From Bettongia penicillata ogilbyi (lineage: Eukaryota > Chordata > Mammalia > Diprotodontia > Potoroidae), in NCBI GenBank assembly GCA_023548195.1, contig JAJHZJ010000335.1, positions 7,139,677-7,203,676 on the forward strand: a DNA stretch of 64,000 nucleotides. The letters run 5' to 3'. Below are positions 1 to 11,615 of this stretch, piece by piece (position 1 is the first letter of the stretch; each line of letters opens with the position of its first letter). The notes beneath the pieces were generated by a model. The model searched no databases. It had not been told where the DNA came from and saw only the letters and a program-made list of their open reading frames with translations. The position numbers and the translations under genes are program-made.

Positions 1-564
1 GCTTGTAATTGCTGATACTGGGGGAGGCTCAAACTCTGGGCTTCTGAGCTATAGTAAGGCTAAAGCTGACCAAGTTTCTGCATCAGTACGGTAACAGTAG
101 GGAGACTCCTGAGGGGGTCACAAGGCTACGTAAGGAGGGATGAACTGGCCTAGGTCAGAAACAGAGCTCCCATGCTAATCAGTTGTACCTATGAGAAGTC
201 ACATTTCCAACCTGGGTAAAATAGTGACACCCAGTCTCCAAAGAAACCAATGAACCAATGAATGAATGAATAAATGGATGTCATGGGTTCCCTTAATTGT
301 TTTGTGAAATGGATCCCTTTGTTTCCTGTATGGAGTGCCATGTTCGGGATTCACGTACAAAGAACAAAGCAATTCCTGCTCACTAGAAACTTATGTTCCA
401 ATAAAGGAGGCAACAAGTACATATGTATGTATGTGCATGTGTGTCTATATACACACACATGTAAATGTATGCTCATTTAGACATGTATGCATATCAATGA
501 AGAACACATGTAAAGAAAATCCAATTACAAAAACAAAATTCCTAGTAGCTAAATCCAAGGCAGT
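1..564. other. Unassigned non-coding sequence
   Basis: No gene or confident repeat is seen. Short TGTATG/CACA-rich stretch at about 415-500 and an AATGAATGAATGAATAAATG run at 250-276 are simple-sequence patches. The two short overlapping ORFs here have low-complexity, repeat-driven translations and no recognisable domain. Confidence 0.5.
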
Positions 565-945
565 TGCGGGGTGGGGAATGAGCAGGAAAGACTTCATGCA
601 AAAGATGGGACATATCTTTAAGGAAGAGAAGGCTTCTCTAAGGCTGAGATGAGGAAGGAGTGCATTCTAGGCATGAAGACAGTCAGTGCTAAGACAGAGA
701 TGGAATGTTATGTTTAAGCAACGGAAAGGAAGTCAGTTTGGTCAGATTAAGTGCAGGAGAGGGAAAATTGTCTAGTGAGGCTGGAGAGATAGGTTGAGAT
801 CAACCTATGAATAGCTTTAAAAGCTAAATAGAGTTTTTATTTTATCCTAAAGGCAATAGGGAGCCATTGGAGTTGATTGAGTAGGGGAGTATGATACGGT
901 CAGAATGGCGCTTTGGCAGCATTATGGACAACGAACTGGAAGGGG
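565..945 (+). mobile_element. Old dispersed repeat, 3' module (GGGAGCCATTGGAG family)
   Basis: This stretch carries the same ordered landmarks as better copies at 16,158-16,880, 23,960-24,360 and 62,490-63,170: 'cattctaggcatgaagaca', then 'ggcaatagggagccattgga', then 'gagtagggga'. The family name cannot be fixed by eye; it is an ancient mammalian/marsupial interspersed repeat that starts with a 'tttattaagcacctactatg' head when complete. Confidence 0.6.
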
Positions 946-1472
946 TTGGATTTGTGGTGGGGAGTTCTCCCAACTCCCACCCGTGGCTAGTTCTGCTCCC
1001 TGGGACCAAGCAGATAAAGGGGAATCTCTTCTCATTATTTCATGCTCATCACATTCTTGAAGATAGCCATTATGTACCTTTTACTGTCTTCTCTAAGCCA
1101 CTCATCCCTGTTCCTTTCAATGGATTATCATACAGTGTGGTCTCTAGTCTCCTCTAGTCCTCTCAGCTTTGGAATTCCACTCTGGCCCTGGCAGTCCATT
1201 GACAACTGAACACAAACTTACCTAGCCCACAGTGTCCAGGCAGCCCCAGACCAGACATTCCTTTACCTTCCATTTAGCTGTCTAGGATCTCATATTGCCA
1301 TCCGCCTTGTCACCTCATGTGTTTTCTCCCCCTTTTCCTTTTTTTTTCTACACACTTCAATCAAGTCAACACTAGCTTTGACTCTGGAAAGGAGATGCAA
1401 TGATATCCCCTATGGCTCCACTCCCCATCCCTGACTACTGACAGTAAAACACTTCTTGGTCACTGATTCCCC

Positions 1473-1571
1473 GATTACAATGTAGGTTCCTTGAGGGCAG
1501 GAATCTAGTTTCTTTGTAATTTTTTTCCAAGTGTATAATGTGTGCTTAGTAAATGCTTTTCATTCATTCCA
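1473..1571 (+). mobile_element. LINE L2 3' end
   Basis: The order 'aggttccttgagggcagg ... cttagtaaatgctt ... cattcattc' is the typical L2 3' UTR and terminal short repeat. The upstream 500 bp (about 960-1470) is CT-rich and may be older L2 body, but I cannot support that firmly. Confidence 0.75.
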
Positions 1572-2480
1572 TCCTGTGCACTTATTTAAGCATATCAAAG
1601 CCTTTCTTAGAATGTCACACCTGCAGTTGAACACAGTCCGCTGGATGTGATCTGACCCACCTAAATGGAGCATGGTCATCACTTCCCTGGTTCTGGTCAC
1701 TGCACCTCTCTCCATGCATCCCAGGATTGCATTAGCTTTATTGGTTGTCATGTGACCCTACTGATGCCTAGAAAACTTGCAATTCACTTAAATTTCAGAG
1801 GTGATTTTTTTTTACATAAAAGGTTTTCTTGTGCCTCCCTTGTACTTTCAAAGTTGAATTTATTTTAGCTCAAGTGTAGAACTTTATATTTATCCCAATT
1901 AAATTTCATGTTACTCGATTCAACTCATTGTTTTAGTCTGCTGAAACCTTCTTGGCTTCTGATGTTGTCATCCAATATGTTCAATATGGCTCCCAGTTTG
2001 GTGCCATATACACATTTGATAAGTGTTCCATCTGTGCCTCCATCCAAGTCATTGATGTATATTTTAACAGCATTGGGCCAAGAGAAATTCCTTGGGCCCT
2101 GCTCCACTAGACACCTCCCTTTTCACTGACCAATTAGGGACTCTTGGGTCTAGGTCCTCAATCCATTCCTAGAGTATATCATCATCCGGCTTGCATTAAT
2201 TTTCCATCTTAGTCACAAGGTTATCTTGAAAGAATTTAATAATCATTTTGCCCAAATTCAGGTATACTATGTCTACATCACTCCTTTTGCCTCGTAGTCT
2301 AGTAACCATGCTAAATAAATTAGTCTCGTTAACTATGATTTGGTTTTGTTGAACTCATTTTAGCTCCTGGGTGTCATTGTTTCTCATTCTAAATGCTTAT
2401 AAATGATCCTTTCAGTAGTAACATTCTGGCATTTCCTATGAATCAAAGTCAAATTCACTTGCTTTTTTGGTCTAAGGTCC
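1572..2480 (-). mobile_element. CR1/L3-type LINE fragment, reverse transcriptase region
   Basis: Minus-strand translation at 2107-1925 contains YINDLDGGTDGTLIK, the CR1 reverse-transcriptase block around the palm motif (family pattern: IFINDLDDG...L.KFADDTKL). The catalytic YADD equivalent has decayed to CVYGTK. Further along the same strand, 1751-1560 reads KANAILGCMERGAVTRTREV, matching the downstream CR1 block 'KKANGILGCIRK...SREV'. Frames are broken by stops and shifts, so the element is dead. Family assignment comes from these two blocks in the correct order. Confidence 0.8.
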
Positions 2481-3344
2481 ATTACAACTTTGCCATCCAA
2501 AGTTCTTAGGTTGCGTCCAAAACTGACACTCTGTCCCAAGTTTTGGGCCTCTTACATTCTTTGTTCTAGGTGTGGCAGGGGTATGAATATTCACCACTGT
2601 GGTAGTGTGGTAGTGTTACCCCTCCTCCTGAGTCACAAATATAGGCATTTGGAGCATCTGCTAACTTCCAGTCTTGGCCCTTCCTTAGTAAGATCTTTGC
2701 AGAACCTAATTATAATAATATGAATGGCTCAGAGGAAAATTGAAGGAAAAAAGAGAAATGAAAAAGGAGCACAAATTCCTTTTCAAAATACCCCTCCCCC
2801 AAAAAAGACCTCGATGGAAGGTGCTAATTGAATGAGAGGTATATAGCAGGCTTATGGGGGAAGGGGATTTTAATGAGATTTAATTTAATGAAATACCCAA
2901 CTTGTCGGGTAATGAGCAGACTGAGTAGAAGGTGATTTCCAGAGCACCTGAAAAGTCTGTGTGTATAGGGTAGAGCTGTGGGACCTGGTATATAAGAGTG
3001 GACAGAGTAAATATCTCAGAGTCATTCTGGCCCTAGAAGAACAGTAGCACAGTCCTACCATGCCTGAGTCCTTTTAGAGCTGGAACAATCTCCTGGGCCA
3101 AAGAAGCATTCATGAGGGAGCCAAACAGTGGGGTAAAGGAAGAAGAAGCCTGCTGGCAGTGAGGACAGTAACAAGGTAAAATGACAGAAAGTCTGCAGGA
3201 GGTGGCAAGGCATACTGGAGGACAAAGATAGAGTCAAGGAAGGCCACGCTAATGACTGGCAGCAGATGGAAATGATAGCAAGATGAAACTATGGATGTCT
3301 GAAGCAGTGATACCACAGAAAGCAACAGGAATGGCTACCCTAAA
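2481..3344. other. Unassigned non-coding sequence
   Basis: No gene or named repeat recognised. An A-rich patch at 2,735-2,810 and G/A-rich text at 3,000-3,340 give short meaningless ORFs on the minus strand. Confidence 0.45.
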
Positions 3345-3475
3345 GGTTTTCTTTTTCTTCTGTCAATAGAATGTAAATTTCTGGAGAAAAAGAATTATTT
3401 CACTTTTATCTTTGTGTCCTAATATGTGCCTGGTACATATTAGATGTATAATATATGTTTGTTAATTAAATGGTT
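3345..3475 (+). mobile_element. LINE L2 3' end
   Basis: Decayed L2 tail: 'agaatgtaaatttctggag ... ctttgtgtcctaatatgtgc ... atgtttgttaattaaatgg' follows the L2 order 'gaatgtaagctccttgag ... tttgtatccc ... aataaatgtttgttga'. Confidence 0.65.
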
Positions 3476-4349
3476 GATTTTTGGATCCCTACCCAGAGTA
3501 ATATCATATGTCACAGAGACTTTACAAGTGTCTGGAGTTAAAAAGAAGGAGGTATCACAATAAAGGGGAAAATGGGACTCTTTCTAACTCAGTTGCGAGC
3601 CTTTTATGTTCTTTACTATGTAAATTAAAATCTATTGCGTATTTGATGCTTTGTGAACCTTGAGTGCTTGTAAGGGGAGCTAGTATAATTATTAGAAAAT
3701 CCAAGAAAACAAAGTATTCAAGTTCTAGCTGAACAATGAACAAGAATATTTCAGAGCTATGACCTTTATGTCAGCAGGAAGGCCCTGACTCAGGTTACAT
3801 AAATAAAGTCCCTTATAGTTTTAATATTTAGTGGTTTTAAAAGACATAATTTAACTGTATTTAATGCAATTCAATTCAACAAATATAAATACATTAACCA
3901 TGTGCATGGAGCTGAGAGCCTAATCTAGTTAGAGACAATGGGAACATTCCAAGTAATTATTATAAGGGGAAACCTGCCGGATTCAAAGGTCACCTCCTTA
4001 CTTTGTGTCCTTTCCTAGGGCTGCTGGGCTGAATTATGAGGTGAATGAGGTATGTGGAAGAGATTTGAACTATCCAGGTAGATTAACAGAAGAGGGAAGA
4101 TTTTCCCCAAAAGAATCCAGTGGAAGTGGGATAGCACTGAAGGACCATCATTGCCCTGCTGGGTCCTAAGGCTTTCTAGTATCTAGGTAATATATAAATC
4201 TTTTGTTTGCCAATCTTTTGAAATGCACAATGATTACTACTAGTTTGTAACAATCATAAGCTCTAGAGTTAAGTTCATCAGAGAACAAGAAGTGGACAAG
4301 TAAGTTCCGTGATCAAAAACACCAAACGAAGACAGGGATGGGACAGGAA
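3476..4349. other. Unassigned non-coding sequence
   Basis: AT-rich and without long ORFs. 3,860-3,960 shows a faint resemblance to the dispersed 'tttattaagcacc' repeat head, too decayed to call. Confidence 0.45.
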
Positions 4350-4700
4350 GACAGCATGGCATAGTGGATAGTGTTGGACAATGGAGATGAGAACACTTGA
4401 CTTCAAACTATACCTCAGACATGAGCTCTGTAATACTGGGCAAGACATTTAACTTCTCTGGGCCTCAGTTTCCCCATCTATAAAATGAGGGTGTAGAACT
4501 TTATGACTTCTTTTTTTTGAGGCAGTTGAGGTTAAGTGACTTACCCAGGGTCACACAGCTATCACATCTAAGGTTCTTTCAAGCTCTGAATCTGCCATAC
4601 TGTGGTGGACACTTACTAACTAAATTATTTAACTTTTCAGGGCCTCAATTTCCTCACTTATGAATAAGAGGATTAGACTTCCAGATATAAATTCATGATC
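4350..4700 (+). mobile_element. CORE-SINE (MIR/MON1-like) with a reverse-orientation SINE piece inside
   Basis: Plus-strand SINE: 'agcatggcatagtggatag' head, 'ctgggcaagacatttaact' B-box-distal part and 'ggcctcagtttccccatct' core at 4,350-4,508. A reverse SINE core ('gttaagtgacttacccaggg') lies at 4,513-4,605, and a further plus-strand core ('ggcctcaatttcctcactta') follows at 4,640-4,690. The arrangement suggests nesting of two SINEs. Confidence 0.75.
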
Positions 4701-5090
4701 TATGACATATGTCATGAAAGGTCCCCAGGGTTTCCTCTGGACTAGAGTGAAGAGGTAGCCAAAAGCTTTGAAAAGCACCCTTGATCCATGGAAGAGAGGG
4801 GTAATAGACATGAAGGTGGCAAACCCTGTCCAGGGTACTGCCTTAGGCTCCTCACAGTTCCCTCATATACCTCTGGAAGTCACTGCCAACTTTGGTGCCC
4901 TTGACCAAGGCTAGAGGGGTCATAAGATACAGTGAGAAGAGTTGACCTCAGGGGAACTGAGTGTGAATCCTGTCTCTGTAAATAAGCTTGCCCATTTTGG
5001 AAAGTAATTTGGAGCTATCTTCCGAAAGTCACCAACCTGTACTGCCTTCTTTCCCACCCACCTCACTCCCACTTTGATCCAGCTTTACAC
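4701..5090. other. Unassigned non-coding sequence, with weak SINE piece near 4,930-5,000
   Basis: 'gtgtgaatcctgtctctgta' at about 4,960 resembles a CORE-SINE fragment; the remainder shows nothing I can name. Confidence 0.4.
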
Positions 5091-5465
5091 CACCAAGGCA
5101 ATGCCCAAAGGAAATCAGAGACAAAAGAGAAGGACCCATATGTACAAAAGTATCTATAGAAGCATTTCTTAGAGTAGCAAAGAACTGGAAAACAAGAAGA
5201 TGAACCTGAATCGTGAAATGGCTAAAAAAAAATCATGATATATAAATGTGATGTAATATTATTATGACCTAATAAATGATGAAAATAATGGATTCAGAGA
5301 AACATGGAAAGAGTTGTATGAACCACTGAAAAGTGAAATGAGCAGAGCAAGGAGAAGGATTTATCCAAGGATTATGACATAAGTAAAAACAACTTTGAAA
5401 GATGAAAGAACTCAGATCACCTCAATGCCAAAGGACCCACAACTACCTGAGGTGATGGATGTGAC
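5091..5465 (+). mobile_element. Old marsupial L1 3' fragment (ORF2 C-terminus / 3' UTR)
   Basis: Nucleotide landmarks match the L1 ORF2 C-terminal coding region seen intact at 13,172-13,657: 'agcaaagaactggaaaac', 'gaaatggctaaa', 'tataaatgtgatgtaatatt' and 'cagagaaacatggaaagag', followed by the typical 'aaacaactttgaaagat' 3' region. It is heavily decayed. Confidence 0.75.
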
Positions 5466-5488
5466 ACATAGAATCCTATATACAAGCT

Positions 5489-5749
5489 GTTTCTTTGTTG
5501 CTGTTCACTTTTTTGGTCATGTCCTATTTTTCATGACCCCATTTAGCTTGGTTTGGTTTGGATTTTTTTTGGCAGATACTGGAATGATTTGCCATTTTCT
5601 AGCTCATTTTACAGATGAGGAACTAAGGTCATCAGGGTTAAGTGACTTGCCCAAGGTCACACAACTAGTATATGTATGAGGCTGAATTTGAACTCAGGAA
5701 GATGAGTCTTCCTGACTCCAGGTCTGGTACGCTATCCACTGTGCTGTGC
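5489..5749 (-). mobile_element. MAR1-type CORE-SINE
   Basis: Reverse complement of a MAR1-like SINE. From left to right: the distal 'catgaccccatttagcttgg' segment (RTE/BovB-like tail), 'gccattttctagctcatttt', the core 'gttaagtgacttgcccaagg', and the tRNA-like head ending 'ctatccactgtgctg'. Essentially full length (~260 bp). Confidence 0.85.
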
Positions 5750-6304
5750 AACATCGATACACAGTTTGGACAAGGCCTGTGTGTGGGTCTTTGATACAAG
5801 GAGTTTTTTGCTTACTTGTCTATTTTTTTAATTGGAGAAAGGATTTGGAGGAGAGAGAGAAATGAATGATATTGATGAGGCATTTTAAAAAAGTATGTGG
5901 TAGAGAACAGAGGGAGATTCAGAGGGGAATTGAGAACAAGCAGGGCAGCTTCAAAACAAACATGCCAGATTGGTTATACGCTTTTAAAAGTGGGGCAAGC
6001 TGTTTGGAGTAGAGATGCTGGGCTTGTGCAAAGTCACCTTTGGGCTATAGTTTGTGTGTGGGAATGTTCATTTCAAAAGGTATTTATGGACAAAATAGCA
6101 AAAGTAAAATTTAATTACTTTCAAAAAATCTAGTTGCCTTTGGGAAATGCCAGGTGTTTTCCCTATTTCCCTGAACAATTCTGTTGCTCCCTTTCCACTG
6201 TTCTTGTGTCCACTGGATTTGGGAGAATGTCAAATTTATATGTGCAAAAAGAATATTTAGTTCAACCTCTGTCTCCCAGGAGAGAGTGAAAAGGAGTAGA
6301 AAGT
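5750..6304. other. Unassigned non-coding sequence
   Basis: No gene seen. The 5,897-6,133 ORF (78 aa) has no recognisable domain, and no splice or promoter context supports it. Confidence 0.45.
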
Positions 6305-6462
6305 AGGAAGATCTAGGTTTAAAATACATCTCATACTTACCATTCTCTGAAATGGGGATCATAAAAGAACCATGGTGTTTCCTTCCCAGGTTTGCTTTGA
6401 GGTTCAAATGACAAAGCATTCAAAATGTGCTTCATAAATGACAACCAGTTATTATTTAGATA
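6305..6462 (+). mobile_element. MIR-like CORE-SINE, decayed
   Basis: Shows 'ggaagatctaggtttaaaat', 'tctgaaatggggatcataa' and 'tgaggttcaaatgacaaagc' in MIR order, ending near 'ttattattta'. Confidence 0.6.
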
Positions 6463-6539
6463 GCTGCTTATCTCCTTACTTGTTCTGTAGCTGTTGGCAC
6501 AACTGACCATCCACCTCTACTTCCTACCTCTCTTTGTGA

Positions 6540-6715
6540 AAACGGGCCACATCAAGTTCTAGGACCCATGGAAAAAATGTTGGAGGACCTGAGTTCCGAT
6601 TCTGACTCCTTAGTCTGATACTAGATACTGATACTTAGGTAAATCATTTAAGCCCTCTGGGCCTCAGTTTCCTCATTTGTAATATGAGAGGAAGGAGTCT
6701 ATCTGTCCAGGCTTT
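6540..6715 (+). mobile_element. MIR-like CORE-SINE
   Basis: 'gacctgagttccgattctga' (B-box side), 'ggtaaatcatttaagccctc' and 'gggcctcagtttcctcattt' occur in consensus order. Confidence 0.75.
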
Positions 6716-7259
6716 ATTCCTTCGTCCTCAGGGACCAAACTCCAGCAGCTGAAGCCTGATGACTGATGGGCTAATCTGACATAGATGTCCATGTGTTTCC
6801 CTTCCTCATTCTCCCCTGGAGTCAGTTTTATCTCCCTGGGGGAAGAGAAGTGGGAGAAGACTTGGACAAAGGGTTGGGATGGAATCCTAGAGACAGCAGG
6901 CCCGCCAGGAAAATGACAACTGCTGAGAGAAATCTTAATTAGACTACTCCTGTGCAATCTAATTACATGGTTGGGGAGCAGGTGTTCCTCTTTTTAGCAT
7001 GATTATCTGGGAGATAAGGGCACTGAGCTCTATGTGAATCCAGGCCAGAGTCTATTGTGGAGGGGAGAAATGTGCTGGGTTGGGGGAAGGAGTTATGTTG
7101 GGGGGGTGGAGGTGGGAGTCCAAAGGGAGAGGTAGCAGTGGGGGGTGGGGAGCAGGGTACGAAGACTGTTGGCGGCTCTTCCATGCATACTAATGGATCA
7201 AAAGCCACTAACAGGTCTTGGAAGTCAAACTGAGAAACCTTAGATTTTTTTTCTGAATC
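6716..7259. other. Unassigned sequence with possible regulatory block and G-rich tract
   Basis: 6,905-6,970 contains two TAATTA-type homeodomain-like sites. 7,075-7,160 on the plus strand is a G-rich run with many GGGG/GGGGG groups that could form G-quadruplexes. The reverse-strand proline-rich ORF over it reflects base composition only. Confidence 0.4.
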
Positions 7260-7385
7260 ACCCAGCTCAAGCATTTATTAAGCACCAACTATACGCCAAG
7301 CGTTGTATTAGGCTCTGGGGATTCAAAGACCTAATAGAAACAAGCTCCACCCTCAAGAAGCTTGCATTGCATTAAGGGGAAGACT
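7260..7385 (+). mobile_element. Dispersed repeat head ('tttattaagcacc' family)
   Basis: 'gcatttattaagcaccaact' followed by 'ggctctggggattcaaagac' and 'ccaccctcaagaagcttgca' is the 5' head of the repeat seen complete at 16,158-16,880. Confidence 0.7.
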
Positions 7386-7587
7386 AGCTGACTGGGAAGG
7401 GTCCTCCAAGGAGGACATTTTCCCTGTGATAGGACTAGGAGGACCAGAAGGATTGGATGCAGTCACTTCTCTATGCCCCTCCCCCTTCCCATGGTGTGGG
7501 AGGGGAGGGAGCAGAGGGGTGGGGTTCTGAGAGCGCTTCTTTGTTGGGTGTGCTGATACAGCAAGAAACTGCACTGACAATAGTTAG

Positions 7588-7820
7588 TAGGTCTACTAGA
7601 TAGAGTGCAGGACTTGGAGTAGGCAAGAATCAAGTTAAACTTCTACCTCAGACACTTACCACCTATGGGACCCTGGGCAAGTCATTTAACCTCTGTCTGC
7701 CTCAGTTTCCTTCACTATAAAATGGGAACAATAATAGCACTTGCCTCTCAGAGTTGTTGTAGGGATCAAATGAAATAATATATTATTGCTTATCGTAGTA
7801 CCTGGCAACGTTTAGTGATT
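7588..7820 (+). mobile_element. MIR/THER1-like CORE-SINE, near full length
   Basis: 'ctacctcagacacttaccac', 'ccctgggcaagtcatttaac', 'cagtttccttcactataaaa' and 'gagttgttgtagggatcaaa' lie in consensus order over about 230 bp. Confidence 0.85.
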
Positions 7821-8611
7821 TCCTTCCTTACTAGAGAATAAGGCTCAACGCTTCTTGTAAGTTTATACTTCTGTTTCCTTCCCCTACAACTGCCCTGCTC
7901 TGACTCATGTGTAGTAGCCAAGTGAACTCTCAAACTTTCTTAGAAAAAAGCAGAAACAGGTGAGAAAAATACATTAAGAGGAAGAGCATAGATCAATAAA
8001 GATGCTGCCTGCAGTTTAGAGCGTCAACACTGATTTGCTGTGTGACCTCATGTTTCCTACTTGCTTCCTCTGAGCTCTGAGTTTTCCTTGCATAAAAGAA
8101 GACTGTTGATTCCTCCCTATTTCCCAGGGTTGTATGGGAGATCATGTTGATTTAATATCATCTTTAATGACACCCGTTTCTTGGTGATGGATGCGCTATA
8201 AATAAGTAGGACATAGGCATTCCTAAGGTATTAGACCATGAGATACCTTCCAAATCTCATATTCTGAAACTCTAGGTCTGATATTATACTAAGAAACATT
8301 TTCTCCATTTGGAGAAGCTGAGGTCAAAGCTAGACTTTACTCCTATCATCTAGTTATTTACAAGGTAGAGAGTTATGAAAGGGCCACCTGAGGCTATCTA
8401 TTTACTAAGAGCTAGAGCCAATTCTCTGTGTCATTATACTGCTGCTGCCTGGGATCCCTTTTTTGTATCACCTTCCTTCCTCACATTGAATGCCATTGGC
8501 TAACCTACCTGTCAATAAACAACAGGCTGGGCCATAACACCCAATGAACACATGTCTATGTGGTAAAAACTGAGGAATAGCGGATATTAAAATAGAAAGG
8601 GTTCTCAAAGC
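7821..8611. other. Mostly unassigned non-coding sequence
   Basis: 8,015-8,210 has faint MIR-like pieces ('ctgtgtgacctcatgtttcc', 'gcgctataaataagtag'). 8,430-8,540, around 'cctacctgtcaataaacaac', looks like unique sequence. No gene. Confidence 0.4.
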
Positions 8612-8757
8612 TTCGGTAGTACAAATCCTGCCATTTTACAAGTGAAGAAGCTGTGACCCAGAAGGGGATGTGACTTATCCAAAGTGACACAGGAAAAGAG
8701 CAGCAGAGATGGGATGGGAACCCAGGGATTCTGGCCCCAGTGTTGCTTCCACTATTC
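8612..8757 (-). mobile_element. MIR-like CORE-SINE
   Basis: 'ccattttacaagtgaagaag', 'gtgacttatccaaagtgaca' and 'gggaacccagggattctggc' are the reverse complement of the MIR core and head. The overlapping minus-strand 112-aa and 81-aa ORFs are by-products of this repeat. Confidence 0.75.
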
Positions 8758-9729
8758 TCCAGGGTATCTGCCATATTAGAAATACAGCTCTGTAACATGG
8801 ACCCTTGGTGGGAATTGGAGAAATTCCCAAGCTGAAGCAGCAAGACCCCTGAAGGAAGAGACAGGAGGCTGCAGCGTGGGTCACACAAGCCCAATCATCC
8901 CCATCACCCCTGACCACCATCTCTCCATATATCCTATTAGAGATAACCAGGGATCCTCAACCCAAGAGCCTTGGAAGATAGCAATGCTTCCAACCCCTGA
9001 AGAGAGGCAGCCTGGTAACTGCTGTTGCAGGTGCCAACTGTAAAGTACCAAAGATTCAGAAAAGGAAATGTCTTCACCAACATCCCTGACACCATTGAAT
9101 AGTTAAATCTCAGAAACTAGTAAGATTTTGCCAGTAGGAATAGCGTTGAAGAAGGGGTAATAACATCTCCTTTGTTGTTGCATCCTGAGGACCATGGGAC
9201 TTTTTCACTTGATTTGCTGCTAAAACTGTTGATATCTGTCATACTTGATTCTTCTTTGCCTCAGTTTCCCCAGTTGTGAACTGTGGATAAAAATATCTGT
9301 CCTGTGCTTATGGCCATGTTTGCAAGTTACTTTACAACTATTTTCCTGAAAGACTGTGTAGAATATGCTCCCAGAGCTCTTTTGTTTGGTCCAACAGGCT
9401 TTTCCATTCCCTGGGGCACATCATTAATACAGCACTTCCTTCCCTACCTGACTGTTCAATCCCAGCTGCATCCTCTAGGCTGGTCAGCCAAATGTTTGAC
9501 GCAGAAGAGAGAGGGAAGTAGTCATACTAGGGGGCTTCCTTCAAGCTACTTGCAAGCTCTGATTGGGAGGGATGGTTGTTTGGCTTTCGATAATAGAGAT
9601 GTATTTCTTCCCCAGACATGTGGGTGTTTATTTCTAATAGCTCCCTAAGGTACAGTGGGGGAGGAGAAAGAAGGAGAAATTCTTCTCAGTCATGAGCTAT
9701 GTTGGGTCTAGATTCTTAGCTCTGAGGCT
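8758..9729. other. Unassigned non-coding sequence
   Basis: No gene. A 121-aa ORF at 9,283-9,648 was examined: no known domain, mixed low-information composition and no splice-site support. Confidence 0.45.
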
Positions 9730-10420
9730 GCAATCCTAGAACACGATGTCTGAGCTAAAAGGTGAGTCAGAAAGTCCAACATAAAATGTCTGAGCTAGAA
9801 GAGAACTGAGCACCGTCAATCAACAGGAATTTATTAAACTTACTTTATGCCAGGAACTATACTAGAGTAGCATGCCAGGGTGAAAAAGACATAAGAAAAT
9901 TGCACATGTAAGAGCTGAAAGGGACATTTGAGTATAGAACATAGAATCCATGTGGGGAGACTGTTAGAACATAAAGTAGAGAATGACAAAACTTGAGGGG
10001 ACCTTAAAACACAGAATATAGAATGTCAGAGGTCTAAGGAATCTTAGAGCCTAGAATATTGTCAGTGCTTGGACAGACTTAGAATATCAACTAAAAGAAC
10101 TCTTAGAACATGGGAAATAGCATATCAGAATTAGAATGGACCTTTGTCAAGTTAAGTCAACAAGCATTTACAAAGCATCTGTGATGGACCAGAAATGATG
10201 CATCTCTCGAATATGCTGTTTGTCATTCATTTTCAAAGAGGACCGATGATGTCTTGTCTTAGAACGCAGAGTTTCAGAGATGGAAGAAACATCGGAATGA
10301 AAAATGTCAGAATTGGAAAGGACCTTAGAATATAATCTATTAGAGATATAAGGAACCTTAGAACATAGAGCGTAGAATGTCAGAACTGGAACCCCGAGAA
10401 GTAGTGTGCTGTTGTGTCCC
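9730..10420 (+). repeat. Degenerate array of a ~38-bp motif (SINE-tail-like)
   Basis: Many diverged copies of a unit close to 'AGAATGTCAGAGCTGGAAGG' + 'GACCTTAGAACAT' recur about every 35-45 bp (for example 9,960-10,130 and 10,258-10,400). A dispersed-repeat head (9,815-9,895) and a short SINE-like piece (10,150-10,260) interrupt it. Similar blocks occur at 34.5, 43.6, 52.2 and, reversed, 61.2 kb. The unit is the reverse complement of the 3' tail of local CORE-SINEs. Confidence 0.7.
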
Positions 10421-10739
10421 AGCTCTGTCACTTAATGTTCTTCTTAGGGCACTTCTCATTTCTTGTCCTTAGTCTCCACATAAGATAAGAGAAAATTGTT
10501 GTGATGATTGAATGAGGATTTGCTAGAAGAGGGCTTTGTAAAAAGTAGGATGCTGTATTGTAGATTTCCAGTTTGGTTAGTGAGACCAAGAAAAACATTT
10601 CCCTGAGTTAGATGTAATTAAAGAAAACAATGCCATAGGTATAGACAGTTGTTCTCCAGAGGTTTAGAGGAAATAATGGACTGGGATAATAAGGAGGGCT
10701 TCGTGGAAGGAGTGGGATTTGTGGCAGGTTGCATCTCTG

Positions 10740-11432
10740 CTTGGAATTCCTCATTGGCATTCATTGGCTCACTAGGAAAATTTCATGCTAATTTTCCTGG
10801 CATTCAAAGCCCTCTAAAATAGCTGTCCTTCCTTTTAAGGCTTATATCCCTCCCCCAAATTCTGTGCTCTAGTTAAAATGGAAAGCTCTCTGATGCCCAA
10901 CATGGCCTCCCCTCAAACTTCCATCCCTTGGCTCACAGTGTTTTCTGTGCATGATCTCTATGTCTGATCACTGGTTAAGTTCTGTCCTTTAAAATTCAGC
11001 ATAAATGACACCTCCTCTAGGAAGACTATCTTTATCCTCAGAGAAAGTGTGATGCTGTGGAGAAATTCTTGATTCATAGAACTTGAGTTCAAATCCTATC
11101 TCTGATACTAGCTTCATAACATTGGAAAATCATGATTTCCTTGGGCCTCAGTTTCCTCATCTGTAAAATGGACTAGATGACCAGAAGTTTCCTTTTGGCT
11201 TTGGATGCACAATCCTTTGATTCTGTTGTCAATAACCTCCCTTAGACCTCATGTAACATTTGAAAATCTTACATTCTTATGTAAGATTCAGTATTGTTTA
11301 TTTTTCTAATCCTCTTACTAGATGGTAAATTACATGAGGAAACAGTTTATGTCTTTCCTAAAATACATCTTCCCTAGCACAGTGCCTTGTACATGATAGG
11401 AATTTAATAAATATTTGTTGGATTGAATTAAC
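10740..11432 (+). mobile_element. LINE L2 3' region, split by a SINE
   Basis: L2 body to 11,039 ('cattcaaagccctctaaaat', 'gacacctcctctaggaagac') resumes at about 11,227 and ends with 'agcacagtgccttgtacatg' and 'aataaatatttgttgga', the canonical L2 terminus. The interruption at 11,049-11,226 is a CORE-SINE. Confidence 0.85.
11049..11226 (+). mobile_element. CORE-SINE inserted in L2
   Basis: 'gaacttgagttcaaatccta', 'gggcctcagtttcctcatct' and 'gtaaaatggactagatgacc' in order; the L2 sequence continues on both sides, so the SINE is younger than this L2 copy. Confidence 0.85.
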
Positions 11433-11474
11433 TGAGTCTCCTATAACACTTTAAAGTTGTCAAATAATAGATTT

Positions 11475-11615
11475 AAAACTGAAAGGAACTTTAGAGATAT
11501 TAGAACCTCATTCTCACTGCTTTACAGAGAAATAAACTGAGTCCCAGAGAAAGAAAATGTTTTGCCCAGAGCCATGCAGATAGTAAGTACTAAAGCTGGA
11601 CTTTGAATCGGTAGA
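11475..11615 (-). mobile_element. MIR-like SINE fragment
   Basis: Left part 'gaaaggaactttagagatat', core 'cagagaaataaactgagtcc', then 'ttttgcccagagccatgcag' match a reversed CORE-SINE. Confidence 0.65.

Noticed and set aside
7110..7274. Proline-rich minus-strand protein
   Set aside because: Caused by the G-rich tract at 7,075-7,160; no conserved domain.
9283..9648. 121-codon frame as a possible gene
   Set aside because: Composition typical of random sequence; no domain or context.
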